The notes beneath the pieces are model-generated. The model did not search any database, was not told the DNA's origin, and saw only the letters and a program-made list of their open reading frames with translations. Below, one piece after another: positions 16,143 to 24,143 of a stretch of DNA of 64,000 nt. The DNA comes from Pseudomonadota bacterium (GTDB taxonomy: Bacteria > Pseudomonadota > Gammaproteobacteria > Xanthomonadales > Xanthomonadaceae): positions 1 through 64,000 of the forward strand of contig JAEWFT010000019.1 in the NCBI GenBank assembly GCA_023388715.1, in the 5' to 3' direction. A program made the position numbers and the translations under genes. Every line of letters starts with the position of its first letter. Position 1 is the first letter of the stretch.

Positions 16143-17186
16143 TCAGTCGCCCATCTGCTTCTGCAGGTGCTCCCAACGCTCCTGCGCGTCGATGGTGCGC
16201 TCCGCAGTGAGGCGGGCCTCCATGCGCTCCAGGCCGATCTCCTCGCCGGTGTCCACGCAGTAACCATAGTCACCGCTGTCCAGGCGCTTGAGCGTGCTGT
16301 CGATCTTGCCGATCAGCTTGCGGTAGCGGTCGCGGGTGCGCAGTTCCAGCGCGTTCTCGGTCTCGCGGGTGGCACGCTCGGCCTCGTCACCGACATCGCG
16401 CACCTCTTCCTTCAGGTTCTCGATGGTCTGCTTCGATTCCTCGACCAGGTCCGCCCGCCAGCCCATCAGGCGCTGGCGGAAATACTCCAGCTGCAGCGGG
16501 CTCATGTATTCCTCGTCCGCCGAGGGCGAGTAGCCGGCCGGCAGGATCGGGCGACCGGTCGCCTCATCGGTCTTGTACGGCACGACCTTGACCTTGCCCC
16601 TCGGGGCCGGCGCCTCGTTGCGCTTGCCGACCACCGCCACCGCCACCTTTCCGGTCGGCTTGCGCGGCGCAGGCGCCAGCGATACAGGCGCCGCCTTTCC
16701 GGTCTTCTTGGCGGCGGGCGCCTTGGCAGGCATCGCCTTGGCCGGCGCCGGTTCCGGCTTCCTGGCCTGGACCGGCGTCTTGGCTGGCGCCTGGACCTGC
16801 GCAGGCTTGCTCGTCGCGGCCGGCTTCTTCGCCGGCTCCGGCTTCTTCGCCGCGACGCTCTTCTTCGTGACCTCCGGTGCCTTCTTGGCGGGCACAGACT
16901 TGCTGGCCGGCGCGACCTTCTTCGCAGGCACCGGCTTCTTCGCCGCGATCACCTTCTTCGCGGGTGCGGCTTTCTTGGCTGGCGCCGCCTTCTTCACCGG
17001 AGCCGCCTTCTTGGCGGCCTTGGCCGGCGTGGCCTTCTTGGCAGCGACCTTCTTCGCCGGAGCGGGCTTCTTCGCGGCAGGCTTCTTCGCCGGCACCGCC
17101 TTCTTCGTCGCCGCCGGCTTGGCGGCGGGCTTCTTCGCGGGCGCTGCCTTCTTGGCGGCCTTTTTCACAGCTTTCTTCACTGCCAC
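16143..17186 (-). CDS. dksA: DksA/TraR-family regulator with a long Lys/Ala/Pro-rich N-terminal tail
   Basis: 347 residues. Residues 1 to about 165 are a histone-H1-like repeat tail (KKAAPAKK-type units), followed by a linker. A DksA core starts near 228. The coiled-coil tip reads D267-x-x-E270-x-A272, where E. coli has D71, D74 and A76. The zinc-finger position is C310-x2-T313-x17-T331-x2-A334, so three of four cysteines are gone. This is the pattern reported for the zinc-independent DksA2 of Pseudomonas. The family binds the RNA polymerase secondary channel and acts with ppGpp. The tail could bind nucleic acid. GTG start follows GAGGAAG. This is the only such gene seen here. Confidence 0.9.
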   Translation of the reverse strand: MAVKKAVKKAAKKAAPAKKPAAKPAATKKAVPAKKPAAKKPAPAKKVAAKKATPAKAAKKAAPVKKAAPAKKAAPAKKVIAAKKPVPAKKVAPASKSVPAKKAPEVTKKSVAAKKPEPAKKPAATSKPAQVQAPAKTPVQARKPEPAPAKAMPAKAPAAKKTGKAAPVSLAPAPRKPTGKVAVAVVGKRNEAPAPRGKVKVVPYKTDEATGRPILPAGYSPSADEEYMSPLQLEYFRQRLMGWRADLVEESKQTIENLKEEVRDVGDEAERATRETENALELRTRDRYRKLIGKIDSTLKRLDSGDYGYCVDTGEEIGLERMEARLTAERTIDAQERWEHLQKQMGD

Positions 17187-17230
17187 GTCCGTGACTTCCT
17201 CGTTCTTCCCTTGAGGCGGGAAAGCGGGCT

Positions 17231-17259
17231 GTTATACCCTGCAAACCCACCTGCGGCAA
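17231..17259 (-). promoter_or_regulatory. Sigma-70 promoter of the dksA homologue
   Basis: On the minus strand TTGCCG (17254-17259), exactly 17 bases, then TATAAC (17231-17236). The predicted start is near 17224, about 38 bases before the GTG start codon. It is one of the best promoter matches in the window. Confidence 0.65.
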
Positions 17260-17282
17260 CCGCACCGGGCCGTACTGCCCAC

Positions 17283-17513
17283 GTGACCCATTCCTTCGCC
17301 AGTTCGCTCCTGATCGGCCTGCTGCGTGGCTACAAGCGCTGGATCAGCCCGCTGCTGGGTACCCGCTGCCGTTTCGCGCCGACCTGTTCCGAATTCGCGA
17401 TGGAGGCGGTCGGCCGCTTCGGCGCGCTGCGCGGCGGCTGGCTGGCGTTGCGCCGGATCGGCCGCTGCCATCCCCTCCACCCCGGGGGCCACGACCCGGT
17501 CCCGCCCGCATAG
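17283..17513 (+). CDS. yidD: Membrane protein insertion efficiency factor YidD
   Basis: 76 residues from a GTG at 17283. The family signature is clear: LLRGYKRWISPLLGTRCRFAPTCSEFAMEAV, then LRRIGRCHPLHPGGHDPVP, with three conserved cysteines. YidD is a small amphipathic inner-membrane-associated protein that helps YidC insert proteins. It is normally found in the rpmH-rnpA-yidD-yidC cluster near the origin. Here it stands between the dksA homologue and dihydroorotase, eight bases before the latter. No Shine-Dalgarno sequence was seen before the GTG. Confidence 0.88.
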   Translation: MTHSFASSLLIGLLRGYKRWISPLLGTRCRFAPTCSEFAMEAVGRFGALRGGWLALRRIGRCHPLHPGGHDPVPPA

Positions 17514-17521
17514 GAACCCGC

Positions 17522-18871
17522 ATGCCTTCCACCCTGATCGTCAATGCCCGCCTGGTGAACGAGGGCCGCGAGTTCGACGGCGACCTGCGCATCGAGGACG
17601 GCCGGATCGCGCAGGTGGGCGACGGGATTGCCGCGCGCGCGGACGAGGTGGTCGTCGATGCCAACGGCCGCCGCCTGCTGCCGGGGATGATCGACGACCA
17701 GGTCCACTTCCGCGAACCCGGGATGGAATACAAGGCCGATATCGCCAGCGAATCGGGCGCGGCCGTGGCCGGCGGCCTCACCAGTTTCATGGACATGCCC
17801 AACACCAGCCCGCCAACGCTGGATGCGGCGGCGCTGGAGGACAAGTACCGGCGTGCCGAGGGCCGTGCCTGGGGCAATTTCGGCTTCTACATGGGCGCCA
17901 GCAACGACAACCTGGCGGCGATCCGCGCGATCGATCCGCTGGCCACGCCCGGCGTGAAGGTGTTCATGGGCGCCTCGACCGGCAACATGCTGGTGGACGA
18001 CCCGGCGATCCTGGATGCGATCTTCCGCGAGGCGCCGGTACCGATCATCACCCATTGCGAGGACACCCCGACCATCGACGCCGCCTTCGCCGCCTTCCGC
18101 GCGCGCCATGGCGACGACGGCCTCACCGCGGAGATGCATCCCGACATCCGCTCGCACGAGGCCTGCATCAAGTCCACCCGGCTGGCGCTGGAACTGGCGC
18201 GCCGGCACGACAGTCGGCTGCACGTGCTGCACATCAGCACCGCGGACGAGCTTGCGCTGTTCGAGCAGGGCCCGCTGCTGCGCGCCGACGGCAGCCGCAA
18301 GCGGATCACCGCCGAGACCTGCGTCCACTTCACCCGCTTCGACCGCGGCGATTACGCGCGGCTGGGCAACCTGATCAAGTGCAACCCGGCGATCAAGGAG
18401 CCCGGCGACCGCGAGGCGATCATCGATGCCCTCGCCTCCGACGTGCTCGACGTGCTGGCCACCGACCATGCACCGCACACGCTGGAGGAAAAGGCCCAGC
18501 CGTACGCCGCCGCGCCCAGCGGGCTTCCGCTGGTGCAGTTCGCGCTGAACGCGGCGCTGGAGCTGGTGCACGAGGGACGCCTGACCACCGCCCAGGTGGT
18601 GCAGAAGTTCGCGCACGCGCCGGCCCAGCTGTTCGACGTGGCCGGTCGCGGCTTCCTGCGCGAGGGCTATGCCGCAGACCTGGTCCTCATCGACGACACG
18701 CCGTACACGGTCCGCCGCACCGACGTGCTCAGCAAGTGCGGCTGGTCGCCCTTCGAAGGCACCACCTTCCGCTCGCGCATCGCCGCGACCTGGGTCAACG
18801 GCGTGCTGGCGTGGGACGGTTCAGCGCTGGTGGGGCAGCCTTCCGGACAACGCCTCCGCTTCCAGCGTTGA
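17522..18871 (+). CDS. pyrC: Dihydroorotase (class I, amidohydrolase family)
   Basis: 449 residues. It interconverts carbamoyl aspartate and dihydroorotate in pyrimidine synthesis. Metal and active-site segments are DDQVHFREPG, GVKVFMGAS (lysine that is carboxylated in this family), PIITHCED, LHVLHIST and LATDHAPH. The usual HxH metal pair is QxH here (Q60, H62); this DDQVHFRE variant is, from memory, a recognised subgroup that also occurs in Bacteroidetes, so it is not necessarily an inactivating change. The gene starts eight bases after yidD and is followed five bases later by an M23 peptidase gene. Confidence 0.88.
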   Translation: MPSTLIVNARLVNEGREFDGDLRIEDGRIAQVGDGIAARADEVVVDANGRRLLPGMIDDQVHFREPGMEYKADIASESGAAVAGGLTSFMDMPNTSPPTLDAAALEDKYRRAEGRAWGNFGFYMGASNDNLAAIRAIDPLATPGVKVFMGASTGNMLVDDPAILDAIFREAPVPIITHCEDTPTIDAAFAAFRARHGDDGLTAEMHPDIRSHEACIKSTRLALELARRHDSRLHVLHISTADELALFEQGPLLRADGSRKRITAETCVHFTRFDRGDYARLGNLIKCNPAIKEPGDREAIIDALASDVLDVLATDHAPHTLEEKAQPYAAAPSGLPLVQFALNAALELVHEGRLTTAQVVQKFAHAPAQLFDVAGRGFLREGYAADLVLIDDTPYTVRRTDVLSKCGWSPFEGTTFRSRIAATWVNGVLAWDGSALVGQPSGQRLRFQR

Positions 18872-18876
18872 CCCTG

Positions 18877-19752
18877 ATGACACGCATTCCGCACGCACTG
18901 CTGTTGCTCGCCCTGCTGGCGGGCGCCGCCGCGGCGCCGGCGCAGCAACGCGTCGTGGAGCCGCCGCCCACCACCCTGCGCGATGGCGCCGACGTGCTTG
19001 GCATCGTCTTCCCGACCGCTGTGTCGCAGGGCGCGATGGTGGTGGGCAAGGTGCCGGCCGGCAGCAGCGTGCGCTACGCGGGTCGCACGCTGCGGGTGAC
19101 CGGCTACGGCAGCGTGGTGTTCGGCGTGGGCCGCGACGAGGCCGGCCCGCTCAACGTGGAAGTGCAGGCACCCGGCGCGCCGCCGCGGCAGGTGCGCATC
19201 GCGGTGACCGCGCGCGACTGGCCGATCCAGCGCATCAACGGGGTGCCGCCGGCCACGGTGAATCCCCCCAAGGCGATTGCCGAGCGCATCGCCCGCGAGC
19301 AGGCACAGGTCAGCGCGGTCCGCACCCGCGACGATGCCCGAACGGGCTTCGCTCAGGCGTTCGCATGGCCGGTGCAGGGTCGCATCAGCGGGCGTTTCGG
19401 CAACCAGCGGGTGTACAACGGCACCCCGAAGGCGGCGCATTCGGGCATGGACATCGCCGCGCCCAACGGCACTCCTGTGAAGGCGCCAGCGGATGGCGTG
19501 GTGACCTTTGCCGCGCCGGACCTCTATCTCACCGGCGGCACCCTGGTGCTCGACCATGGCCACGGCATCAGCAGCAATTTCCTGCACCTGTCCAGGCTCA
19601 ACGCCAAGGTCGGGGACGTGGTGAAGAAAGGCGAGGTGATTGCCGCGGTCGGCTCGACCGGGCGCTCGACCGGGCCGCACCTGCACTGGGGCATGAACTG
19701 GTTCGACGTGCGGATCGATCCGCTGCTGGTGCTGGAGCGCGGCGCGGACTGA
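18877..19752 (+). CDS. Secreted M23-family zinc metallopeptidase
   Basis: 291 residues. A signal peptide (LLLLALLAGAAAAPA) precedes an N-terminal all-beta domain and a C-terminal lysostaphin-type M23 domain from about residue 165. Zinc and catalytic residues are in AHSGMDIAAP (His, Asp), NFLHLS and GPHLHWG (HxH). The complete set suggests an active peptidoglycan endopeptidase rather than a NlpD/EnvC-like scaffold. The ATG lies five bases after the pyrC stop. The 3' end is 14 bases from convergent folE2 with no terminator between them. Confidence 0.9.
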   Translation: MTRIPHALLLLALLAGAAAAPAQQRVVEPPPTTLRDGADVLGIVFPTAVSQGAMVVGKVPAGSSVRYAGRTLRVTGYGSVVFGVGRDEAGPLNVEVQAPGAPPRQVRIAVTARDWPIQRINGVPPATVNPPKAIAERIAREQAQVSAVRTRDDARTGFAQAFAWPVQGRISGRFGNQRVYNGTPKAAHSGMDIAAPNGTPVKAPADGVVTFAAPDLYLTGGTLVLDHGHGISSNFLHLSRLNAKVGDVVKKGEVIAAVGSTGRSTGPHLHWGMNWFDVRIDPLLVLERGAD

Positions 19753-19766
19753 CCCGCTTCGGCGAC

Positions 19767-20690
19767 TCAGCCGAGGTTGCGCCCGGCAACGGTTGCAACC
19801 GCATCGTGCGCGTGCAGGCTCTCCAGGTGCGCCACCCGCGCCTGCCATCCCAGCACGCGCGCATCCGCGGCCAGGACCGCGGCGACCCGGCGCGCCGCGT
19901 CTTCGCAGAACATCAGGTTGGCGGCGTTGAGTTCGGCGAAGGCCTGCTCGTCCTCGCGCTTGACCGCGGTCTGCACCGGCGTGCCAAGCACGGCCTCGAT
20001 CGCGTCCACCAGCACTTCCAGCGGCAATTCCTCGGCCGACGGCCCCAGCTCCACGCGGACCTCGGCGCGGCTGCGCTGCGCATGCGGGGTGGCGGCCATG
20101 CCGCGGGGCGACGCCAGCCACTCGGCCACCACCGCGTTCGACAACGGGCGCGTATCGCCGAAGTCGGATTCGAAGCGGGCCGCATTGGCGCGCCGCGACA
20201 GGGCAGCCGAGGCCGGGCAGGTGCTCGAGTATTCAACGGCGAATGCCATCGACAGGGTCACCCGCCCATCGCGCAACTCGGCCTCGACGTCCATCGGGTA
20301 GCGCTTCCAGCCCGCGTTTGCGCTGGCGAGGGCCGGCCGCAGCAGCAGGTGGTCGTAACGCACGCGCAGGCGCGCGCGGGTCGACAGCCCCTGCTGCGAG
20401 GCCACCAGCGCCTCGAGCAGGTGGCGCAAGGCGGGCGCGGACAGCGGTGCGTTGGCCAGCGCATCCTGCAGCTGCAGGTACAGGCGCGACATGTGGATGC
20501 CACGCGCCCCGGCATCGCCCAGGTCCACCGCCACGTCGACCGAGGCCGGCACCTGCAGCGTGGCGCCGTCGCTGCCGGCCACCAGGATCGGCAGCGCGAT
20601 GGCATCCATGCCCACCCAGTCGAGTGGGCGCGCATGCGCCGGCGCCTCATGGGCGACATCGGGCAGTGGCTTGGTGATCGGTTGGTGCAT
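19767..20690 (-). CDS. folE2: GTP cyclohydrolase FolE2 (GCYH-IB)
   Basis: 307 residues, the usual length for this alternative GTP cyclohydrolase. It converts GTP to dihydroneopterin triphosphate, the first step of folate synthesis. The early RPLDWVGMDAIALPI and the active-site cysteine region EYSSTCPAS mark the family, as does MFCEDAARR near the C-terminus. FolE2 can work with metals other than zinc and is often zinc-repressed, but no Zur box was recognised here. A TACAAT hexamer ends six bases before the ATG, predicting a leaderless transcript. Confidence 0.9.
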   Translation of the reverse strand: MHQPITKPLPDVAHEAPAHARPLDWVGMDAIALPILVAGSDGATLQVPASVDVAVDLGDAGARGIHMSRLYLQLQDALANAPLSAPALRHLLEALVASQQGLSTRARLRVRYDHLLLRPALASANAGWKRYPMDVEAELRDGRVTLSMAFAVEYSSTCPASAALSRRANAARFESDFGDTRPLSNAVVAEWLASPRGMAATPHAQRSRAEVRVELGPSAEELPLEVLVDAIEAVLGTPVQTAVKREDEQAFAELNAANLMFCEDAARRVAAVLAADARVLGWQARVAHLESLHAHDAVATVAGRNLG

Positions 20691-20696
20691 CGCCGC

Positions 20697-20702
20697 ATTG
20701 TA
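20697..20702 (-). promoter_or_regulatory. -10 element placing folE2 transcription start on its ATG
   Basis: TACAAT on the minus strand, six bases before the ATG at 20690, so +1 would be the A of the start codon. No Shine-Dalgarno is present between them. The -35 is weak. Confidence 0.5.
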
Positions 20703-20744
20703 CTAGGGCGCAGGCTGCCGCCCGTGGAACACAGCGTCACGGGG

Positions 20745-21422
20745 TCAGCTGCGCGCGGCGTTCCAGGCGTCGAACAGGCTGCGGAATCGGCCCGGCTCGC
20801 CGGCCTGGCCACTCGCCAACCGCTGCAGCCGGCGATGCACGAAGGCGCGGTGGATGCGCATGGGACGCGCCCCGCCCCGTCCGCGTGGCCATGCGGCCAG
20901 CAGCGCGGCCGCGGCCTCGGCGACGTCCACGCCGGCGGCTTCCGGCGCCTCCCGAACCAGCCGTTCCGCCAGCAACGAGAGGGCTTCGGCGGCGGGATTG
21001 CCGCCGTCGCCGGCACCCTCGAACAGTGCTTGCGCCGCGACTTCCGCGCGCGTCGCGAACGGCTCCAGCGCAGCCTGCGCCGCGGTGGCCGACCCGACGC
21101 CGCGCGCCGCGGAAAGCGACGGGAGCTCGTGCGCGAGCTCGGCCCACGGTACGGTGCGCGCCTGCAACGCCCACCCCAGCGGATGCCGGCGCGCGCCCTT
21201 CGACCAGCCCCGCAATTCTTCCGCCCACCACCCGAGCTTGGCATCGCCCGGCCGCGCGTCGTCGCCACCCCAGGCGGCATCGGCAAGCTCGTCGCGCAAG
21301 GCCAGCCATGCGAACAGCGCGTCGTGCTGCGCGGCCGGCACGAAGGCGGTGGCGGCGCCCCACTCGGGCCAACGCGCCTGCCATTTGTCGAGGAACCCGC
21401 GCAGCGCGTCCTGTCCGCTCAC
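20745..21422 (-). CDS. Squalene/phytoene synthase-like protein, function unknown
   Basis: 225 residues, helical and Ala/Arg-rich. The segment DAKLGWWAEELRGWSKGARRHPLGWAL matches the pattern KLxWWxxEL...HPL seen in the squalene/phytoene synthase superfamily. The paired aspartate-rich DxxxD motifs needed for prenyl diphosphate condensation are not evident, so it is probably not a classic synthase. The GTG start at 21422 overlaps the gph stop (GTGA). It is the last of four coupled genes containing ubiG, so a role around quinone or respiratory assembly (compare the NDUFAF6-like branch) is possible but only a guess. Confidence 0.6.
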   Translation of the reverse strand: MSGQDALRGFLDKWQARWPEWGAATAFVPAAQHDALFAWLALRDELADAAWGGDDARPGDAKLGWWAEELRGWSKGARRHPLGWALQARTVPWAELAHELPSLSAARGVGSATAAQAALEPFATRAEVAAQALFEGAGDGGNPAAEALSLLAERLVREAPEAAGVDVAEAAAALLAAWPRGRGGARPMRIHRAFVHRRLQRLASGQAGEPGRFRSLFDAWNAARS

Positions 21423-22096
21423 GCCAGCGCGGCCCACAACCCCGGTTCGAGCAGTCCGCTGACGTCATCCACCAGCGCATCGCCGCCCCAGCGCACGGGA
21501 TCGTCGTCCGCCGCGCGATAGCCCCACAACGCCACCACCGAGCGCATCCCGGCCGCGCGCGCGGCCTCGATGTCGCGCTGGTCGTCGCCCACATACACGC
21601 AGTCGGTGATCGCCACCCCAAGTTCCGCCGCCGAATGCAGCAGCGGCAGCGGGTGCGGCTTGCGCTGGGCCAGGCTGTCGCCGCCGACCAGGATCGCGCT
21701 GCGCGTGTCCCAGCCCAGCGTCGGCAGGACCTGCCGCGCCAGGTATTCGGGCTTGTTGGTCACGATGCCCCAGCGTGCGCCGTCGGCTTCGATCGCATCC
21801 AGCAGCGCATCGACGCCGTGGAACGGCGTGCCGTGACGCCCCAGTTCCTGCTCGTAGATATCAAGAAACTCGCGGATCAGCTCCGAAGGCACGTCGCCGC
21901 CCAGCTCGGGGAACGCGGCCGCGCTCATCGCGCGCGACCCCTTCGACACATGCGGGCGCAACTGCGACAGCGCCATCGCCGCGGAACCGCGCGCGGCGCG
22001 CATGCGATTGACCGTCGCCAGCATGTCCGGCGCGCTGTCCAGCAGGGTGCCGTCCAGGTCGAACAGCACCAGCCTCGGGAACCCGACCCGGCTCAT
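21419..22096 (-). CDS. gph: Phosphoglycolate phosphatase (HAD family)
   Basis: 225 residues. The HAD motifs are complete: FDLDGTLLDS near residue 12 (nucleophile Asp), IVTNKPE, QRKPHPLPL and YVGDDQRDIEAARAAG. It should dephosphorylate 2-phosphoglycolate, which arises from repair of oxidised DNA 3' ends. The order mtaD-ubiG-gph is conserved in pseudomonads and xanthomonads and is reproduced here. The ATG at 22096 overlaps the ubiG stop by four bases. Confidence 0.92.
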   Translation of the reverse strand: MSRVGFPRLVLFDLDGTLLDSAPDMLATVNRMRAARGSAAMALSQLRPHVSKGSRAMSAAAFPELGGDVPSELIREFLDIYEQELGRHGTPFHGVDALLDAIEADGARWGIVTNKPEYLARQVLPTLGWDTRSAILVGGDSLAQRKPHPLPLLHSAAELGVAITDCVYVGDDQRDIEAARAAGMRSVVALWGYRAADDDPVRWGGDALVDDVSGLLEPGLWAALA

Positions 22097-22803
22097 CCAG
22101 GCTTGCGCGCGCAGGCCAGGTAATTGACGTCGGTGCGCGACGACAGCCGCGCGGCGTTGCGCCAGGGCTCGTACACCAGGCCACTGACATCCTCGAGTTC
22201 GAGGCCGGCCTCGCGCAGCCAGCCGGCAAGCTCCGAGGGCTTGATGAAATCGCGGTAGCGATGGGTGCCCTTCGGCAGCAGCCGGGCCACGTACTCGGCG
22301 CCGACGATCGCAAGCGCGAAGGCGGCCGGCGTGCGGTTGAGGGTGGACAGCAGCAGGCGGCCACCGGGCTTCAGCAGGGTGGCGCAGGCACGCACGATCG
22401 CCGACGGGTCCGGCACGTGCTCGAGCATCTCCATGCAGGTCACCGCGTCGAAGGATCCCGGCTGCGCGTCGGCCAACGCCTCGACGGAGGTCTCGCGGTA
22501 GTCGACCTTCACCCCGCTCTCCAGCCCATGCAGGCGCGCCGCCTTGAGCAGGTTGGGCGCCAGGTCGATGCCCGTCACCGCGGCGCCCGCCTTGGCCATC
22601 GCCTCGCTCAGCAGGCCGCCGCCGCAGCCGACGTCGAGCACGGTGGCATCCGCCAACGCCACCCGCTCGGCGACGTAGCGCAGGCGCGCCGGGTTCAGCG
22701 CATGCAGCGCCTTCTGCGGACCGTCGGGATCCCACCAGCGCTGGGCCAGTTCGTCGAACTTGTCCAGTTCGGCGCGCGAGAAATTGTCGTTTGCGGTGTT
22801 CAC
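22093..22803 (-). CDS. ubiG: Ubiquinone biosynthesis O-methyltransferase
   Basis: 236 residues. SAM-dependent methyltransferase with motif I LDVGCGGGLLSE, motif II region FDAVTCMEMLEHV and motif III LLKPGGRLLLSTL. The N-terminal FDELAQRWWDPDGPQKALHALNP and the later TPAAFALAIVGAEY are typical of UbiG, which methylates two hydroxyl groups during ubiquinone synthesis. The GTG at 22803 was chosen because it overlaps the upstream stop (GTGA) and yields the short NTANDNFS N-terminus. Confidence 0.94.
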   Translation of the reverse strand: MNTANDNFSRAELDKFDELAQRWWDPDGPQKALHALNPARLRYVAERVALADATVLDVGCGGGLLSEAMAKAGAAVTGIDLAPNLLKAARLHGLESGVKVDYRETSVEALADAQPGSFDAVTCMEMLEHVPDPSAIVRACATLLKPGGRLLLSTLNRTPAAFALAIVGAEYVARLLPKGTHRYRDFIKPSELAGWLREAGLELEDVSGLVYEPWRNAARLSSRTDVNYLACARKPG

Positions 22804-24140
22804 GAGATCCGTACCGATGCGATGCGCTGCCGCCACTGGCGCGCGTTGGCGAGGATGCCGTCCAGGTCTATGTCCACCAGCACGCGCTCGTGCAGCTTGG
22901 GAACCCCGGCGATCCAGACGTCGCTCACCTGGTGGCGGCCGGTGGCGTAGACCAGTTGCGACACGACGTGGTGCAACGGCTGGGTCTCCAGCTGGCCGAG
23001 GTCTATGCAGGCCAGATCCGCTTGCTTGCCGGGCTCGATGCTGCCGACCAGGTCGTCCAAGCCCATCGCGGTGGCGCCACCAAGGGTGGCCGCGCGCAGC
23101 GCCTGGTGGGCGTCGAGGGCGGCGGCATCGTTCGCCACCGCCTTTGCCAGCAGCGCCGCGGTGCGCGTCTCGCCTACCATGTCGAGGTCGTTGTTGGACG
23201 CGCAGCCGTCGGTGCCGATCGCGAGGGTGATGCCCGCACGCTCCAGCGCGCAGGCCGGGCAGAACCCGGACGCCAGCTTGAGGTTGGATTCCGGGCAGTG
23301 GACCACGCTGACGCCCCGTTCGGCGCACAGGTGGATCTCGGCCTCGGTCAGCTGGGTCATGTGCACCGCGATCAGGCGGTCGTTGAGCAGGCCCAGGCGG
23401 TCGATCCGCGCGATCGGCCGCTGGCCGTGCTGTTCGACCGACTGCTCGACCTCCTGCGCGGTCTCGTGCAGGTGCAGGTGGACCGGGATGTCCAACTGGT
23501 CGGACAGCATCCGCACGCGCGCGAAGTTGGCATCGCTGACGGTGTATGGCGCATGCGGAGCGAACGCGGTGGCGACCAGCGCATCGTCGCGCCATGCGTC
23601 GTGGACCTCGCCGGCGCGGTCGAAGTACTCGTCGTCGGATTTCGCCCACGCGGTCGGGAAATCGATCACCGGCAGCCCCACCCGCGCACGGAAGCCGTGG
23701 CGCTTGTAGGTCGCCGCCTGCACGTCGGGGAAGAAGTAGTTCTCGTTGCAGCAGGTGGTGCCGCCGCGCAGCATCTCGGCGATCGCCAGGGTCACCCCGT
23801 CGGCCACGAAGTCCGGGCCGATCACCGCCGCCTCGATCGGCCAGATGTGCTGCTGCAGCCAGACCTTGAGCGGCAGGTCGTCGGCGACCCCGCGCAGCAG
23901 GGTCATCGGGTTGTGGGTGTGGGCGTTGACGAGGCCCGGCACCAGCGCCGCTTCGGGCCGTGACACGGTGTGCGCCGCCGCGAAGCGCTGCCGGGCTTCG
24001 CCCGCCGGCAGCACCGCTTCGATCCGGCCGCCGGAGACGACCACGGCGTGATCCTCGAGGACCACGCCGTGCGGTACCACCGGCACCACCCAGCCGGCTT
24101 CGATGATCAGATCGCAGGCCTGCGGGGCGAAATCGGCCAT
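22800..24140 (-). CDS. mtaD: 5-methylthioadenosine/S-adenosylhomocysteine deaminase-like amidohydrolase
   Basis: 446 residues of the TRZ/ATZ amidohydrolase family. Metal ligands appear in VNAHTHNP (HxH), HLHLHE, AVHMTQLT and GTDGCASNN (final Asp). A C-terminal GKQADLACID strand closes the composite beta domain. Homologues in the same operon context (with ubiG and gph) deaminate methylthioadenosine or S-adenosylhomocysteine, by-products of SAM use. That fits a methyltransferase partner. The ATG at 24140 is three bases past the efp stop, so the operon may also receive transcription from efp. Confidence 0.88.
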   Translation of the reverse strand: MADFAPQACDLIIEAGWVVPVVPHGVVLEDHAVVVSGGRIEAVLPAGEARQRFAAAHTVSRPEAALVPGLVNAHTHNPMTLLRGVADDLPLKVWLQQHIWPIEAAVIGPDFVADGVTLAIAEMLRGGTTCCNENYFFPDVQAATYKRHGFRARVGLPVIDFPTAWAKSDDEYFDRAGEVHDAWRDDALVATAFAPHAPYTVSDANFARVRMLSDQLDIPVHLHLHETAQEVEQSVEQHGQRPIARIDRLGLLNDRLIAVHMTQLTEAEIHLCAERGVSVVHCPESNLKLASGFCPACALERAGITLAIGTDGCASNNDLDMVGETRTAALLAKAVANDAAALDAHQALRAATLGGATAMGLDDLVGSIEPGKQADLACIDLGQLETQPLHHVVSQLVYATGRHQVSDVWIAGVPKLHERVLVDIDLDGILANARQWRQRIASVRIS

Positions 24141-24143
24141 GGC

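Noticed and set aside
16143..17186. Lys/Ala/Pro tail as a sequencing or assembly artefact
   Set aside because: The reading frame is open across the whole repeat, the promoter, GTG start and Shine-Dalgarno are in place, and xanthomonad DksA proteins with such tails are known to me.
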